Positions 42,940-52,128 of a stretch of 64,000 nt of DNA are shown piece by piece. The notes below the pieces were generated by a model. It was not told where the DNA came from. It searched no databases and saw only the letters and a list, made by a program, of their open reading frames with translations. Within the stretch, counting starts at the first letter, position 1. Every line of letters begins with the position of its first letter. The DNA comes from G963662605 sp963667005. GTDB taxonomy: Bacteria > Bacteroidota > Ignavibacteria > Ignavibacteriales > Ignavibacteriaceae. The position numbers and the translations under genes are program-made. The stretch spans positions 310,001 to 374,000 of the forward strand of contig OY762937.1 of assembly GCA_963667005.1 (NCBI GenBank). Reading direction: 5' to 3'.

Positions 42940-45900
42940 ATCATATTTACCGCCCATCTACAACCCCTCGAATCAACCCAAAGAGGCAATTGCTGCTAAT
43001 TTTGTCATCCGCACAAGCGAGTTTGCAGAACTAATGGAAGGCATTAGAAAAGATACTATGGAGCATATGCCCCAACATTATATTGTTCAGGGTCAGAGAG
43101 GGTACGGTAAAACGACTCTGCTACTGCGCATAAAATATGAAATACTGGGCGACAACAACCTCAATTCGTGGCTGATTCCTGTTCAATTTGATGAAGAGGA
43201 GTACTCCGTAAGAACCTTGGAAAAATTCTGGGAAAAAGTTATTGAGATTTTAGAACACGACAACAAGGTGTTTCATGGTCTTTCTGAACAGGTCAAAAAT
43301 TTGCCCGATGCCGAATATTCTGAAACTGTTATATACAATATACTTTCCGAGGCTTTGATCGGAAAGAAGAAGAAGCTGATTCTGCTGATTGACAATTTCG
43401 GTGAAATAATGCAGAAGTTTACGCTTAAGGAACAGCAAAGATTGCGTGAAATTTTAACCACCAGTAACTTATTCAGAATCATCGGCGCTTCAGCTGTTGC
43501 CTTGGAATTTACTCAAAGCTACGACAAACCATTCTTTGATTATTTCAAAACAATAACCCTTGGAGAACTTAATAAGACAGGAACAATTAAGCTGCTCGAA
43601 AAACTTAGTGAAGATGACAAGTATGAAACAGTACGCACGATCATTAAAGAACAGCCAGAAAGAATAGAGGCCTTGCGCCTGCTTACCGGGGGCGTACCGA
43701 GGACAATCGTTTTATTATTCAATATTTTTATTGACAATGACAACGGTGATTCATTTAAAGATCTTGAAAAAGTTCTCGATCTCGTTACCCCGCTGTACAA
43801 AGCACGACTTGATAGCCTCTCCGCCATTCAGCAAGCGATTATTGATGCTATGGCACTAAATTGGGATGCAATCAGCACAAAAGATATAGCAAAAGCCGTT
43901 CGCATGGAAAGCAAAGCAGTATCTTCGCAACTTAATGAGTTAGTAAAAAATCAGGTGATTACGAAAGTCACGACTTCAAAAAAGAATCATCTTTATCAAA
44001 TAGGCGAGCGATTTTTTAATATATATTACCTTATGCGTATCGGCAATAGAAACAGCGAAAAGAAAGTCCGCTGGCTGGTTAAATTTTTCGAGGTTTGGTA
44101 CGGCCCCAAGGAATTAGAAAGTAGAGCCAGAGCACACATATTGGCATTAAAAGAAAAACATCCGCATGTAAACCATGCTTTTTATATAACACAAGCATTA
44201 GCACAAACAAATTTACCCCTAAAATTACAGCATGATTTACTGCAAGAAGGGAAACAGTATCTTAGTTCATGTAACAGTTCACTATCCTGCGAAGTTATCA
44301 AATCTCACGTTGAAATGCGCGAAGAGATAACCGATCTCATAAAAAATAAGGATTTTATTCAGGCATTAGCCAAACTAAAAGCCGAAAAAATAATTGACAA
44401 AGATGCTTACTATTTCATTGCCAATGTCTTGAATACCAGCGGAGATTTTAAAATGGCCGAGAAATATTATCTCATGGCTGTCGAAAAAGAGCATGTCAGT
44501 GCTATGTATAATTTAGCCTTGTTATACCAACTAGAATTCAAGGATTTTCAGAAAGCTGAAAAATATTACCTCATGGCCGTCGAAAAAAAGCATGCCAGCG
44601 CTATGTACAATTTAGCCTTGTTATACGAGAAAAAATTTAAGGATTTTCAGAAAGCCGAAAAGTTTTATCTCCTGGCCGTCGAAAAAAAACATGCCAGTGC
44701 TATGTACAATTTAGCCTTGTTATACCAACTAGAATTTAAGGATTTTCAGAAAGCCGAAAAGTTTTATCTCCTGGCCGTCGAAAAAGAGCATGTCGGAGCT
44801 ATGTACAATTTAGCCTTGTTATACGAACTAGAATTTAAGGATTTTCAGAAAGCCGAAAAGTTTTATCTCCTGGCCGTCGAAAAAAAGCATGCCAATGCTG
44901 TGTACAACTTAGCCTTGCTATATGAAAAAGAATTTAAGGACTTTCAGAGAGCCGAAAAGTTTTATCTTATGGCTGTTGAAAAGGGGGCTGCCTATGCAAT
45001 GAACAATTTAGCCTTGTTATATCAACTGGAATTCAAGGATTTTCAGAAAGCCGAAAAATATTATCTCATGGCCGTCGAAAAGGAGCATGCCAGCGCTATG
45101 TACAATTTAGCTTTGTTATACCAACTAGAATTTAAGGATTTTCAGAAAGCCGGAAAGTTTTATCTCATGGCCGTCGAAAAAGGGCATGCCAGCGCCATGT
45201 ACAATTTAGCCTTGTTATATGAGAAAGAATTTAAGGATTTTCAGAAAGCCGAGAAGTTTTATCTCATGGCCGTCGAAAAGGAGCATACCCGCGCTATGTA
45301 CAATTTAGCCTTGTTATATGAGAGAGAATTTAAGGACTTTCAGAAGGCTGAAAAGTTTTATCTTATGGCTGTTGAAAAGGAGACTGCCTATGCAATGAAC
45401 AATTTAGCCTTGTTATACCAACTGGAATTCAAAGATTTTCAGAAAGCCGAAAAATATTATCTCATGGCCGTCGAAAAAGAGCATGCTAGCGCTATGTACA
45501 ATTTAGCTTTGTTATACGAGCAAAAATTTAACGACTTCCAGAAAGCCGAAAAGTTTTATCTCATGGCAGTCGAAAAAGAGCATGCCAGCGCTATGTACAA
45601 TTTAGCCTTGTTATACGAGCAAGAATTTAAGGACTTCCAGAAGGCCGAAAAGTTTTATCTCATGGCCGTCGAAAAAGAGCATGTCGGAGCTATGTACAAT
45701 TTAGCCTTGTTATACGAACAAAAATTCAACGATTTTCAGAAAGCTGAAAAGTTTTATCTCATGGCAGTTGAGAAAGAGGATGTTGATTCTGTAAACGCTC
45801 TTCTTTGGATCTATTTTCAAAAAAATATTAAGAAGCTTGAATCTGTAATACTGCAAAAGAAATTCAATGATAAAATTGACGATTTCTACTTTGCCCATAC

Positions 45901-46237
45901 GACGGCTATGATTTGTTTGTGGAATAATGATATTGAATCTGCGCTTCAATTATTTTACAAATTTATTAACATAGAAGACTCTTATAAAGACATAACAGAT
46001 GATATTGCTTTAATGTTCAATATGTTTCTTGCCAAAAAGCAATATAACTTTATGTTTAAGTTATTCCAGGAAAACCAGTTCGACTTAAAGGACAAGTACA
46101 AACCGATTTATTATGCAACACTGTCACTGCTTGGCAAAGAGTATGAAGACGAGTACAAGAAAATGCCGCCGGAGCTTAAAGAGACGGTTGAGGATATCTT
46201 GAAAAAAATTGAGCAGATGAGTATTGATTACGCGTAA
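42926..46237 (+). CDS. P-loop ATPase with 13 Sel1-like repeats
   Basis: 1103 residues. Domain order: ATPase (about 20-290) with Walker A GQRGYGKTT (55-63) and Walker B LILLIDNFGE (Asn rather than Glu/Asp at the next position), sensor IIGASAVALEF, winged helix (about 300-370, IDAMALNWDAISTKDIAKAV), a helical segment, then residues 511-939 with 13 tandem copies of a 33-residue repeat (consensus AEKFYLMAVEKEHASAMYNL then ALLYEQEFKDFQK) plus a divergent fourteenth, and an alpha-helical end. This resembles a sensor NTPase whose repeat array binds a ligand, as in STAND proteins. No nuclease, TIR or protease effector is present. It shares the promoter of the first ATPase and ends at a strong terminator. 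Confidence 0.85.
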   Translation: MSQSKSYLPPIYNPSNQPKEAIAANFVIRTSEFAELMEGIRKDTMEHMPQHYIVQGQRGYGKTTLLLRIKYEILGDNNLNSWLIPVQFDEEEYSVRTLEKFWEKVIEILEHDNKVFHGLSEQVKNLPDAEYSETVIYNILSEALIGKKKKLILLIDNFGEIMQKFTLKEQQRLREILTTSNLFRIIGASAVALEFTQSYDKPFFDYFKTITLGELNKTGTIKLLEKLSEDDKYETVRTIIKEQPERIEALRLLTGGVPRTIVLLFNIFIDNDNGDSFKDLEKVLDLVTPLYKARLDSLSAIQQAIIDAMALNWDAISTKDIAKAVRMESKAVSSQLNELVKNQVITKVTTSKKNHLYQIGERFFNIYYLMRIGNRNSEKKVRWLVKFFEVWYGPKELESRARAHILALKEKHPHVNHAFYITQALAQTNLPLKLQHDLLQEGKQYLSSCNSSLSCEVIKSHVEMREEITDLIKNKDFIQALAKLKAEKIIDKDAYYFIANVLNTSGDFKMAEKYYLMAVEKEHVSAMYNLALLYQLEFKDFQKAEKYYLMAVEKKHASAMYNLALLYEKKFKDFQKAEKFYLLAVEKKHASAMYNLALLYQLEFKDFQKAEKFYLLAVEKEHVGAMYNLALLYELEFKDFQKAEKFYLLAVEKKHANAVYNLALLYEKEFKDFQRAEKFYLMAVEKGAAYAMNNLALLYQLEFKDFQKAEKYYLMAVEKEHASAMYNLALLYQLEFKDFQKAGKFYLMAVEKGHASAMYNLALLYEKEFKDFQKAEKFYLMAVEKEHTRAMYNLALLYEREFKDFQKAEKFYLMAVEKETAYAMNNLALLYQLEFKDFQKAEKYYLMAVEKEHASAMYNLALLYEQKFNDFQKAEKFYLMAVEKEHASAMYNLALLYEQEFKDFQKAEKFYLMAVEKEHVGAMYNLALLYEQKFNDFQKAEKFYLMAVEKEDVDSVNALLWIYFQKNIKKLESVILQKKFNDKIDDFYFAHTTAMICLWNNDIESALQLFYKFINIEDSYKDITDDIALMFNMFLAKKQYNFMFKLFQENQFDLKDKYKPIYYATLSLLGKEYEDEYKKMPPELKETVEDILKKIEQMSIDYA
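44456..45742 (+). repeat. 13 x 99-bp coding tandem repeats
   Basis: Thirteen direct 99-base repeats in frame, encoding Sel1-like helices three residues shorter than the common 36-residue type (the GxGV loop is missing). Neighbours differ mostly at two clusters (after EK and after LLY). Units 6-7 and 10-11 share the rare YAMNN..QLEF / HASAMYN pattern, and units 11 and 13 share EQKFNDF, which points to block duplication by unequal exchange. Confidence 0.9.
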
Positions 46238-46251
46238 CAGATGTTTTGAGC

Positions 46252-46290
46252 AATAAAAAAGGGATGGCTTCGGCCATCCCTTCCATTTTT
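46252..46290. terminator. bidirectional terminator
   Basis: GGGATGGC-TTCG-GCCATCCC (46261-46280) with A-rich sequence before it and TTCCATTTTT after it, between the convergent ATPase-repeat and MATE genes. Confidence 0.85.
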
Positions 46291-46296
46291 ACTGCA

Positions 46297-47676
46297 TTAC
46301 TTTAGTAATAGATCAGCCTCTATCATTTCATTTTCTGTCTGCATCGCATTGAGGCGTTTGCGTTCGAAATACAGCAGTGATAATGTCAGTATTCCTGCCG
46401 CAGTATCTGTTACCGGCTGAACCAACCATGCACCATCCAGTTTAAAAAATCTCGGCAAAATAAACACCAACGGAACTACAAGTAGAATTTGTCTCGTCAA
46501 CGTCAGAATAATCGCCTGTCTCGGTTTTCCGACCGCCTGAAAATACGCCCATGAAACAAACTGGAATCCACTGAGCGGAAGCACAATCATTGATATAATC
46601 AAGGCACGGACTCCCAGCGCCACGAGTTTTTCATCATTCGCGATAAACAGGTGAACGATACCGGAACTGAACAACATAACAAATGCAAATCCGACTGTGC
46701 AGATTGTCGTTGCAACAATTACACCCTTCTTGAATGTCTCTTTAACACGCGCAATATCTTTTGCGCCGTAGTTATACCCGATAATCGGTTGAATCCCTTG
46801 ATTTAAACCCATTATAGGCATAGTCAGCAGCATGGATATACCCATACCGATACTGAAAATTGCGATAGCCTGGCTTCCGCCATATTGGAGCAGTGTCCGG
46901 TTATAGACAAAGAGAATCACGCTTCCCGCAACTTGTGTTACAAGCGGAGAGATACCAATTGAAATAATTTTAGAAAGCACCGGTTTATCAAATGCAAAGC
47001 CGCGCAATTTAAGATGGCTTCTCTTGCTCATAAAATACTGAAGCACAATCACACCGCTAACCAACTGCGAAATTACCGTTGCCAATGCGGAGCCTTTTAT
47101 TCCGAGATGAAATACCATGATAAACAACGGATTCAAAATGATATTCAGAATTCCGCTTATCAGCATGGAGTACAAAGCCATTTTCGGATTGCCTTCCGCA
47201 CGGATTGAACTATTCAATGCGAATGGAATGAATTGGAGCGGTATTGCCGGTAATACTATTGAAAGATACTGAACCGCGTAATCATGCGCAGCACCAACTC
47301 CGCCAAAGAGCGTTACCAACGGCGACATAAAAGCATATAATATCGCGGCGAGTACCATAGATATAATCAAACTTAACGTAATCGAGTTGCCTAATATCTT
47401 ATTAGCGCCTTCGTAATCCTTTTCACCGAGTTTTATTGACAATACAGAAACGGTTCCCATACCGACGAGCTGGGCAAATCCGATGATAACGACGGTCAAC
47501 GGGAAAGACACGGCAATACCGGACAAGGCCATACTGCCGACACCGCGCCCGACGAAGATTCTATCTATTACATTATACGACGCCATAACAAGCATACCGA
47601 TAATTGCCGGTATTGAATAGCTTGCTATCAATTTGTTTATTTTTTCGTGCCCGAGAGCATTTATATTCGAGGTCAT
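46297..47676 (-). CDS. MATE-family multidrug/sodium antiporter
   Basis: 459 residues, twelve membrane helices in two six-helix halves. Recognisable elements: SYSIPAIIGMLVMASYNVIDRIFVGRGVG, GMGTVSVLSIKLGEKDYEGANKILGN, PIMGLNQGIQPIIGYNYGAKD, and the mirrored helix pairs (shortened here). MATE exporters use sodium or proton gradients to expel cationic drugs and metabolites. It is close to the DinF/MepA-type branch. It is separated from the nuclease gene by a 261-base gap that contains no credible gene. Confidence 0.9.
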   Translation of the reverse strand: MTSNINALGHEKINKLIASYSIPAIIGMLVMASYNVIDRIFVGRGVGSMALSGIAVSFPLTVVIIGFAQLVGMGTVSVLSIKLGEKDYEGANKILGNSITLSLIISMVLAAILYAFMSPLVTLFGGVGAAHDYAVQYLSIVLPAIPLQFIPFALNSSIRAEGNPKMALYSMLISGILNIILNPLFIMVFHLGIKGSALATVISQLVSGVIVLQYFMSKRSHLKLRGFAFDKPVLSKIISIGISPLVTQVAGSVILFVYNRTLLQYGGSQAIAIFSIGMGISMLLTMPIMGLNQGIQPIIGYNYGAKDIARVKETFKKGVIVATTICTVGFAFVMLFSSGIVHLFIANDEKLVALGVRALIISMIVLPLSGFQFVSWAYFQAVGKPRQAIILTLTRQILLVVPLVFILPRFFKLDGAWLVQPVTDTAAGILTLSLLYFERKRLNAMQTENEMIEADLLLK

Positions 47677-47937
47677 TTTCTAATCACATTTACTCTATTG
47701 TAGAAATACTGATTTTTTCATTTCCTAATTTACTGAATAAGCGGCGAGACCGGTCCATATTTATGATGAACGGATGATGCCTGTTTTGATCGCACTTATG
47801 CAAAGGCCAATCCAGAATTAGTAGGACGATTAACCGTCGAAAAAATTTTGCGAGTGTGACGTCAGCGCACACCATATTATTCTTTTTTTTGTAAGTTGTA
47901 AAAGCACATTTTTAATCCTACACTATAAGGAGCTCGT

Positions 47938-49287
47938 ATGGTTAAATCTTATGTTACTTTCTTGTTCGTGTTCTTCCTTTCTTTCATGTACCTTGAGGGC
48001 TGTCGGGACGCTTCGTTACTATCCGAACCGTCAAATACGACATCAGGTACTATTAGCACTCCGCTCTATCTCGCTTTAGCTGAAGGATTCGAAAGCGGAT
48101 CCAAAACCGCATATGCGGCCGCTGACGTTGTTCTTGGGAGCGGGACATGGAACCTCAATGACGCACTCATCGGAACATCCACCAGTGATGTTAAAAACGG
48201 TTCTGCTTCGGCACGCGTTCGTATTTCCGGAGTGATTATGATGCAGTTCGACCGCACAACGGGGGCCGGTACGGTCACTATTAAACACGCTAAGTACGGA
48301 ACTGATGCAAGTTCAACCTGGCAGCTTTGGTATTCCACCAACAGCGGTTCATCATGGACACAAACAGGCTCGACTATCACGACATCATCAACAACACTCA
48401 GCACTGCTTCATTTACCGTTAACATCGCGGGAACTATCCGCTTCAAAATTGTTAAAACAGACGGCACCGCGGCACGCGTTAACATTGATGATATCGCAAT
48501 CAGTGATTACTCCGTTTCGTACTCGGGTAATGTCAATTTGACTATGGGCAATCCGAGCGGCGCTGTTACCGATTCGAACAATTACCCCAACAACTATCTC
48601 ATGCAAAGAAGACAATATTGCATGTCTTATAATAAAAGTCTTGGTACCGCTAACTGGGTCGCCTGGCAGCTGAACTCAACTTGGATAACCGGAAGCGCTG
48701 TCGATAACGACCAGTTCAAAGCAGACCCGGGATTGCCGAAAACATGGTATCATGTTGTAACCGGTGATTACACAGGATCAGGATTCTCACGCGGACATAT
48801 GTGTGCATCAGCCGACAGAAAAGACTTGCAGACCGATATGGATTCAGTATATCTCATGACGAACATCATGCCGCAGACACAGGCTAATAACGGCGGACCA
48901 TGGGAAGCTTTGGAAACATATTGCCGTACTCTCGCCTCCGCCGGTAATGTATTATATATTTATTCGGGACGTTCCGGAAGCGGCGGAACGGGTCTTAACG
49001 GCTATTACACGACAATAGCCAGCGGTAAAATTAATGTACCTGCCAAATTCTGGAAGATTATCCTTGTTCTCCCTGCAGGCACAAATGATCTTGCACGGGT
49101 AACAACAAGCACACGCGTAATTGCCGTGCTGATGAACAATGATCTTGGCCCATTCAATACATGGGGCACGTATCGCGTCAGTGTTGATTCGCTCGAATCG
49201 CTGACCGGTTTTGATTTTCTTTCAAACGTACCGGCAAATATTCAGTCGGTTATTGAAGCCACTGTAGATACCGGCGCCACGAATTAG
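47938..49287 (+). CDS. secreted lipoprotein DNA/RNA non-specific endonuclease
   Basis: 449 residues. An N-terminal lipobox (SFMYLEGC) predicts a lipoprotein. Residues about 50-200 are a beta-rich galactose-binding/FN3-like domain (FDRTTGAGTVTIKHAKYG). The C-terminal half is a NUC1/EndoG-type nuclease: SRGHMCASADR provides the catalytic His with the DRGH-like motif, and MTNIMPQTQANNGGPWEALE supplies the metal-binding Asn and Glu. It probably degrades extracellular DNA or RNA for nutrients or in competition. AAGGAG precedes the ATG by six bases. Confidence 0.9.
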   Translation: MVKSYVTFLFVFFLSFMYLEGCRDASLLSEPSNTTSGTISTPLYLALAEGFESGSKTAYAAADVVLGSGTWNLNDALIGTSTSDVKNGSASARVRISGVIMMQFDRTTGAGTVTIKHAKYGTDASSTWQLWYSTNSGSSWTQTGSTITTSSTTLSTASFTVNIAGTIRFKIVKTDGTAARVNIDDIAISDYSVSYSGNVNLTMGNPSGAVTDSNNYPNNYLMQRRQYCMSYNKSLGTANWVAWQLNSTWITGSAVDNDQFKADPGLPKTWYHVVTGDYTGSGFSRGHMCASADRKDLQTDMDSVYLMTNIMPQTQANNGGPWEALETYCRTLASAGNVLYIYSGRSGSGGTGLNGYYTTIASGKINVPAKFWKIILVLPAGTNDLARVTTSTRVIAVLMNNDLGPFNTWGTYRVSVDSLESLTGFDFLSNVPANIQSVIEATVDTGATN

Positions 49288-49312
49288 CATCCTTTTCAAT
49301 TACAATTTTCAT

Positions 49313-49346
49313 AAGCACGTCTCATTTTTGGGACGTGCTTTTTTTG
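49313..49346 (+). terminator. terminator after the nuclease gene
   Basis: AGCACGTC (49314-49321) pairs with GACGTGCT (49332-49339), followed by seven Ts; 25 bases after the nuclease stop. Confidence 0.85.
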
Positions 49347-49380
49347 TAAATTGCAGGGTATTTTATTCAATTATGGTGTT

Positions 49381-50265
49381 ATGCCCCTCATAGGAGAAAC
49401 CGCAGCTTTAATTACGGCAGGCCTTTGGGCTGTTACCGCACTCGTTTTTGACGGAGCGGCGCAACGCATCGGCGGCCAGTTGACCAATATCAGCAGATTG
49501 ACTCTTTCGGCAATACTGCTTTTCGTTACCGTTGTTATTGCGCGATGGTTCGCACCTGTTCCAATTACCGATGTTTTACTGCTTGCACTAAGCGGCTGGA
49601 TAGGCCTTCTATTCGGAGACGGGTTTTTATTCAAAGCATTTGAACTGATCGGCGTCCGGATCAGCATGCTCGTAATGTCGCTTGTCCCCGCGCTTTCCGC
49701 ATTAATGGCATTTATCTTCCTTAAAGAAAGCCTTACCCTAACCGTTATCATCGGAATGATTATTACTCTTGCCGGAATTATGTTTGTTGTAAGTGAAGGG
49801 AGTCCTGAAGAAAAACACGAACTTACTTTTTTTGGAGTTTTCTGTGCTGTAATGGGGGCTGCCGGACAGGCGGGCGGAATGCTTTTTGCAAAAGCCGCTT
49901 TTTCGCATGGAGAAATCAATAGTTTTGTGGCTTCTTTCACGAGAATATTTTCCTCCGTTCTCCTTTATTTACCTTTCATGATGCTTGCAAAAAAATACAT
50001 CGGACCTGTCAAATTGTTCAAAACAGATAGAAAATCATTCTATCTGGCGCTTGCCGGAGCAATACTCGGCCCATACTGCGGCATGACACTCAGTCTCGTT
50101 GCAGTTAAAAACACGAGCGTCGGTATTGCATCAACACTTATGGCAACAACGCCGGTTATCATGCTGCCGATATTGCATTATTATAAAAAAGAAAAAATCA
50201 GCCTGCGTGGAATTATCGGGGCAATTATTGCTGTTGCCGGTGTCGCGATTTTATTTCTGCATTAG
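49381..50265 (+). CDS. EamA/DMT-family transporter
   Basis: 294 residues, ten hydrophobic helices in two EamA repeats (about 1-140 and 150-290). Elements: AALITAGLWAVTALVFDGA, ALSAFIFLKESLTLTVIIGM, GLYCxxxxSxVAVKNTSVGIASTLMATTPV near the centre of the second half, and RGIIGAIIAVAGVAILF. DMT exporters move amino acids or metabolites. I start at the ATG at 49381; a TTG earlier would add an unconserved tail. It is followed by a 47-base gap and the membrane HELGH gene. Confidence 0.85.
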   Translation: MPLIGETAALITAGLWAVTALVFDGAAQRIGGQLTNISRLTLSAILLFVTVVIARWFAPVPITDVLLLALSGWIGLLFGDGFLFKAFELIGVRISMLVMSLVPALSALMAFIFLKESLTLTVIIGMIITLAGIMFVVSEGSPEEKHELTFFGVFCAVMGAAGQAGGMLFAKAAFSHGEINSFVASFTRIFSSVLLYLPFMMLAKKYIGPVKLFKTDRKSFYLALAGAILGPYCGMTLSLVAVKNTSVGIASTLMATTPVIMLPILHYYKKEKISLRGIIGAIIAVAGVAILFLH

Positions 50266-50312
50266 ATACGTGACAAGTTTATATATAAGTTTACCGGTTT
50301 TGGAGGGTTAAT

Positions 50313-51170
50313 ATGGATGGAGTACTTGAATTTTTAAAGGCGTGTGCACTTGCCGTGTATCATCAGCTGGCGGGTGTTCTTGGTGTTTTCTTCTTCTTCG
50401 GACTCCTGTTATTTCTTCTTTCACGTCTTGCACGCTGGGCATTCGTGCACATTGGCGGCAGAAATCTGGATGTGTATTTTACCGGATGGTTAGGAACACC
50501 TGTCCATGAACTGGGACACGCGTTCTTCTGTCTTATTTTTGCACATAAGATAACAGCAATAAGTCTGCTTGAGCCAAGTGATAAGGATGGTGCATTAGGC
50601 TATGTCTACCACTCGTGGAATAAAAAAAGTATTTATCAAAATATCGGGAATTTCTTTATCGGAGTAGGACCGGTAATTTTCGGGTCATTGGTCGTATTCA
50701 GTGCCATGTATTTTCTATTGCCGAATTCGTCGCAGGCAGTGAATGCTATTCTCGGTTATGACACATCCAAACTATCCACGGCAAATATTCACGCCAGTCT
50801 TCGTGATCTTTTTCAATATTCTTTTTCTCTGTTGAAGATAATTTTCACCCCTGCGAATTTTTCTGCATACCAATTCTGGATTTTTCTGTACATCTCCCTT
50901 TGCATTTCATCACATATGGGATTGAGCCTGCCTGACTTGAAGGGAATGTGGATGGGCTTTATTTTCATCCTGCTGATTTCATTTGTATTAAATGCAGCGG
51001 CACTGGCAGTGAGACTCGACATAACAAACTACACGTTAGCAATAAATCATCAGACCGGTATACTCGCAGCAATACTGATCTTTGCCACTTTACTTTCGTG
51101 TATAAACTGCGCAGTAACAATTTTGCTGCTCTCAATAGTCCGTTTGTTCAAACGCCAATCGGGAAGTTGA
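50313..51170 (+). CDS. membrane metalloprotease-like protein (HELGH)
   Basis: 285 residues, about six membrane helices. TPVHELGHAFFCLIFAHKI contains the HExxH zinc motif of the M50 group, and SHMGLSLPDLKGMW in the third quarter could carry the third metal ligand Asp, like the SxxDxxG of some M50 relatives. It lacks the PDZ domain of site-2 proteases, so regulated intramembrane proteolysis is only one possibility. GGAGG precedes the start. It ends 17 bases before the convergent methyltransferase gene stop. Confidence 0.65.
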   Translation: MDGVLEFLKACALAVYHQLAGVLGVFFFFGLLLFLLSRLARWAFVHIGGRNLDVYFTGWLGTPVHELGHAFFCLIFAHKITAISLLEPSDKDGALGYVYHSWNKKSIYQNIGNFFIGVGPVIFGSLVVFSAMYFLLPNSSQAVNAILGYDTSKLSTANIHASLRDLFQYSFSLLKIIFTPANFSAYQFWIFLYISLCISSHMGLSLPDLKGMWMGFIFILLISFVLNAAALAVRLDITNYTLAINHQTGILAAILIFATLLSCINCAVTILLLSIVRLFKRQSGS

Positions 51171-51187
51171 AACAGATAAGATTTAGT

Positions 51188-51916
51188 TTATTGAGCGCCT
51201 CTTGATTTAGCATACGAGATTGCAATATCAATCACTGCTTTCAGCGTCTCATACACCTCTTTCAAAACGGGACGGCGCGGGAAGAATTTCAAATTCTTCT
51301 CCATATCCCATGGCTCAAGAAAGTACCGAAGCAATTCGGGGTCTTCAGGATTAATGATATAATCAATCGTATCTTTCCATTCATAGCGAACGGTCATAAT
51401 ATCAGGGTAAGTTCTCTGTAGAATTTTGTAGCCGATAGACTGCTTTGGCAAATACGATAAGAACATATCTCCAAAATCAACCCGGGCTTGCATTTTCACT
51501 TTTGACTTTTCAACGAACACAAGCTTCCCGTCTATTTCGAGTACGACCCATTTATGTGATTCCTTTGGAAACAGATACTCGCCCATCAACGACGGTGTTT
51601 CAATATAACCGCGTTTGCCGACACGGGTAATTTCATCCAAAAATCTCGCAGGATTGTCAACATGCTCGGCGACCTGATTACAAATGACATAATCGAATTC
51701 TTTGTCGGTAAACGGGAGGTTTTCACCGTCAGCCTGCATGAATTTCTGATTCTTCAGTACCTTGATGTCGCCGCTCCTGTGGTAATTTGTGTCGGTATAT
51801 TTATCAACGACGACATTTGAGCGCGAATGCGGATTGTGGCCGCCGCCGACTTCAAGTACATATTCCCATTTATTGATGCGGAGTTTTCTGCGGTTTTGTG
51901 GATTGCGTGTTTTCAT
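51188..51916 (-). CDS. SAM-dependent class I methyltransferase
   Basis: 242 residues. Motif I VLEVGGGHNPHSR, acidic SAM residue in VVVDKYTD, then ADGENLPFTDKEFDYVICNQVAEHV, the standard class I/methyltransferase-11 series. The last 120 residues are a specificity region (FGDMFLSYLPKQSIGYKIL, TIDYIINPEDPELLRYFLEP). The substrate is unknown; similar small genes occur near cell-surface glycan clusters. No partner gene is adjacent; the ferritin gene starts on the other strand 212 bases away. Confidence 0.83.
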   Translation of the reverse strand: MKTRNPQNRRKLRINKWEYVLEVGGGHNPHSRSNVVVDKYTDTNYHRSGDIKVLKNQKFMQADGENLPFTDKEFDYVICNQVAEHVDNPARFLDEITRVGKRGYIETPSLMGEYLFPKESHKWVVLEIDGKLVFVEKSKVKMQARVDFGDMFLSYLPKQSIGYKILQRTYPDIMTVRYEWKDTIDYIINPEDPELLRYFLEPWDMEKNLKFFPRRPVLKEVYETLKAVIDIAISYAKSRGAQ

Positions 51917-52128
51917 AAGACCGTAATGAGAGTTGTTGTTAAATGAAAAACTTATACTAAAAATAGAGAAAGCATTGGCAATTTCTAATGTTTTTCGCTA
52001 AAATCGGCTAAATCCTCGACCAATTCAGGAGAATCAGCGACGAGTGGGAATATGTCCATTTGTTACCGAAAATGAATTTTTGTAGTTTTATTATATAATT
52101 TTTTTTGAATGAGATAAAAAGGTGTCCC

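Noticed and set aside
44456..45742. Tandem repeats as a CRISPR array
   Set aside because: The 99-base units are in frame, encode a helical repeat and have no spacers.
47690..47875. 61-codon minus-strand frame in the gap before the nuclease gene
   Set aside because: No ribosome site, no recognisable fold and no coding bias seen; kept as an empty 261-base gap.
48066..48485. 139-codon minus-strand frame
   Set aside because: Antisense to the nuclease gene's beta domain.
49371..49940. 189-codon minus-strand frame
   Set aside because: Antisense to the EamA transporter; no own signals.
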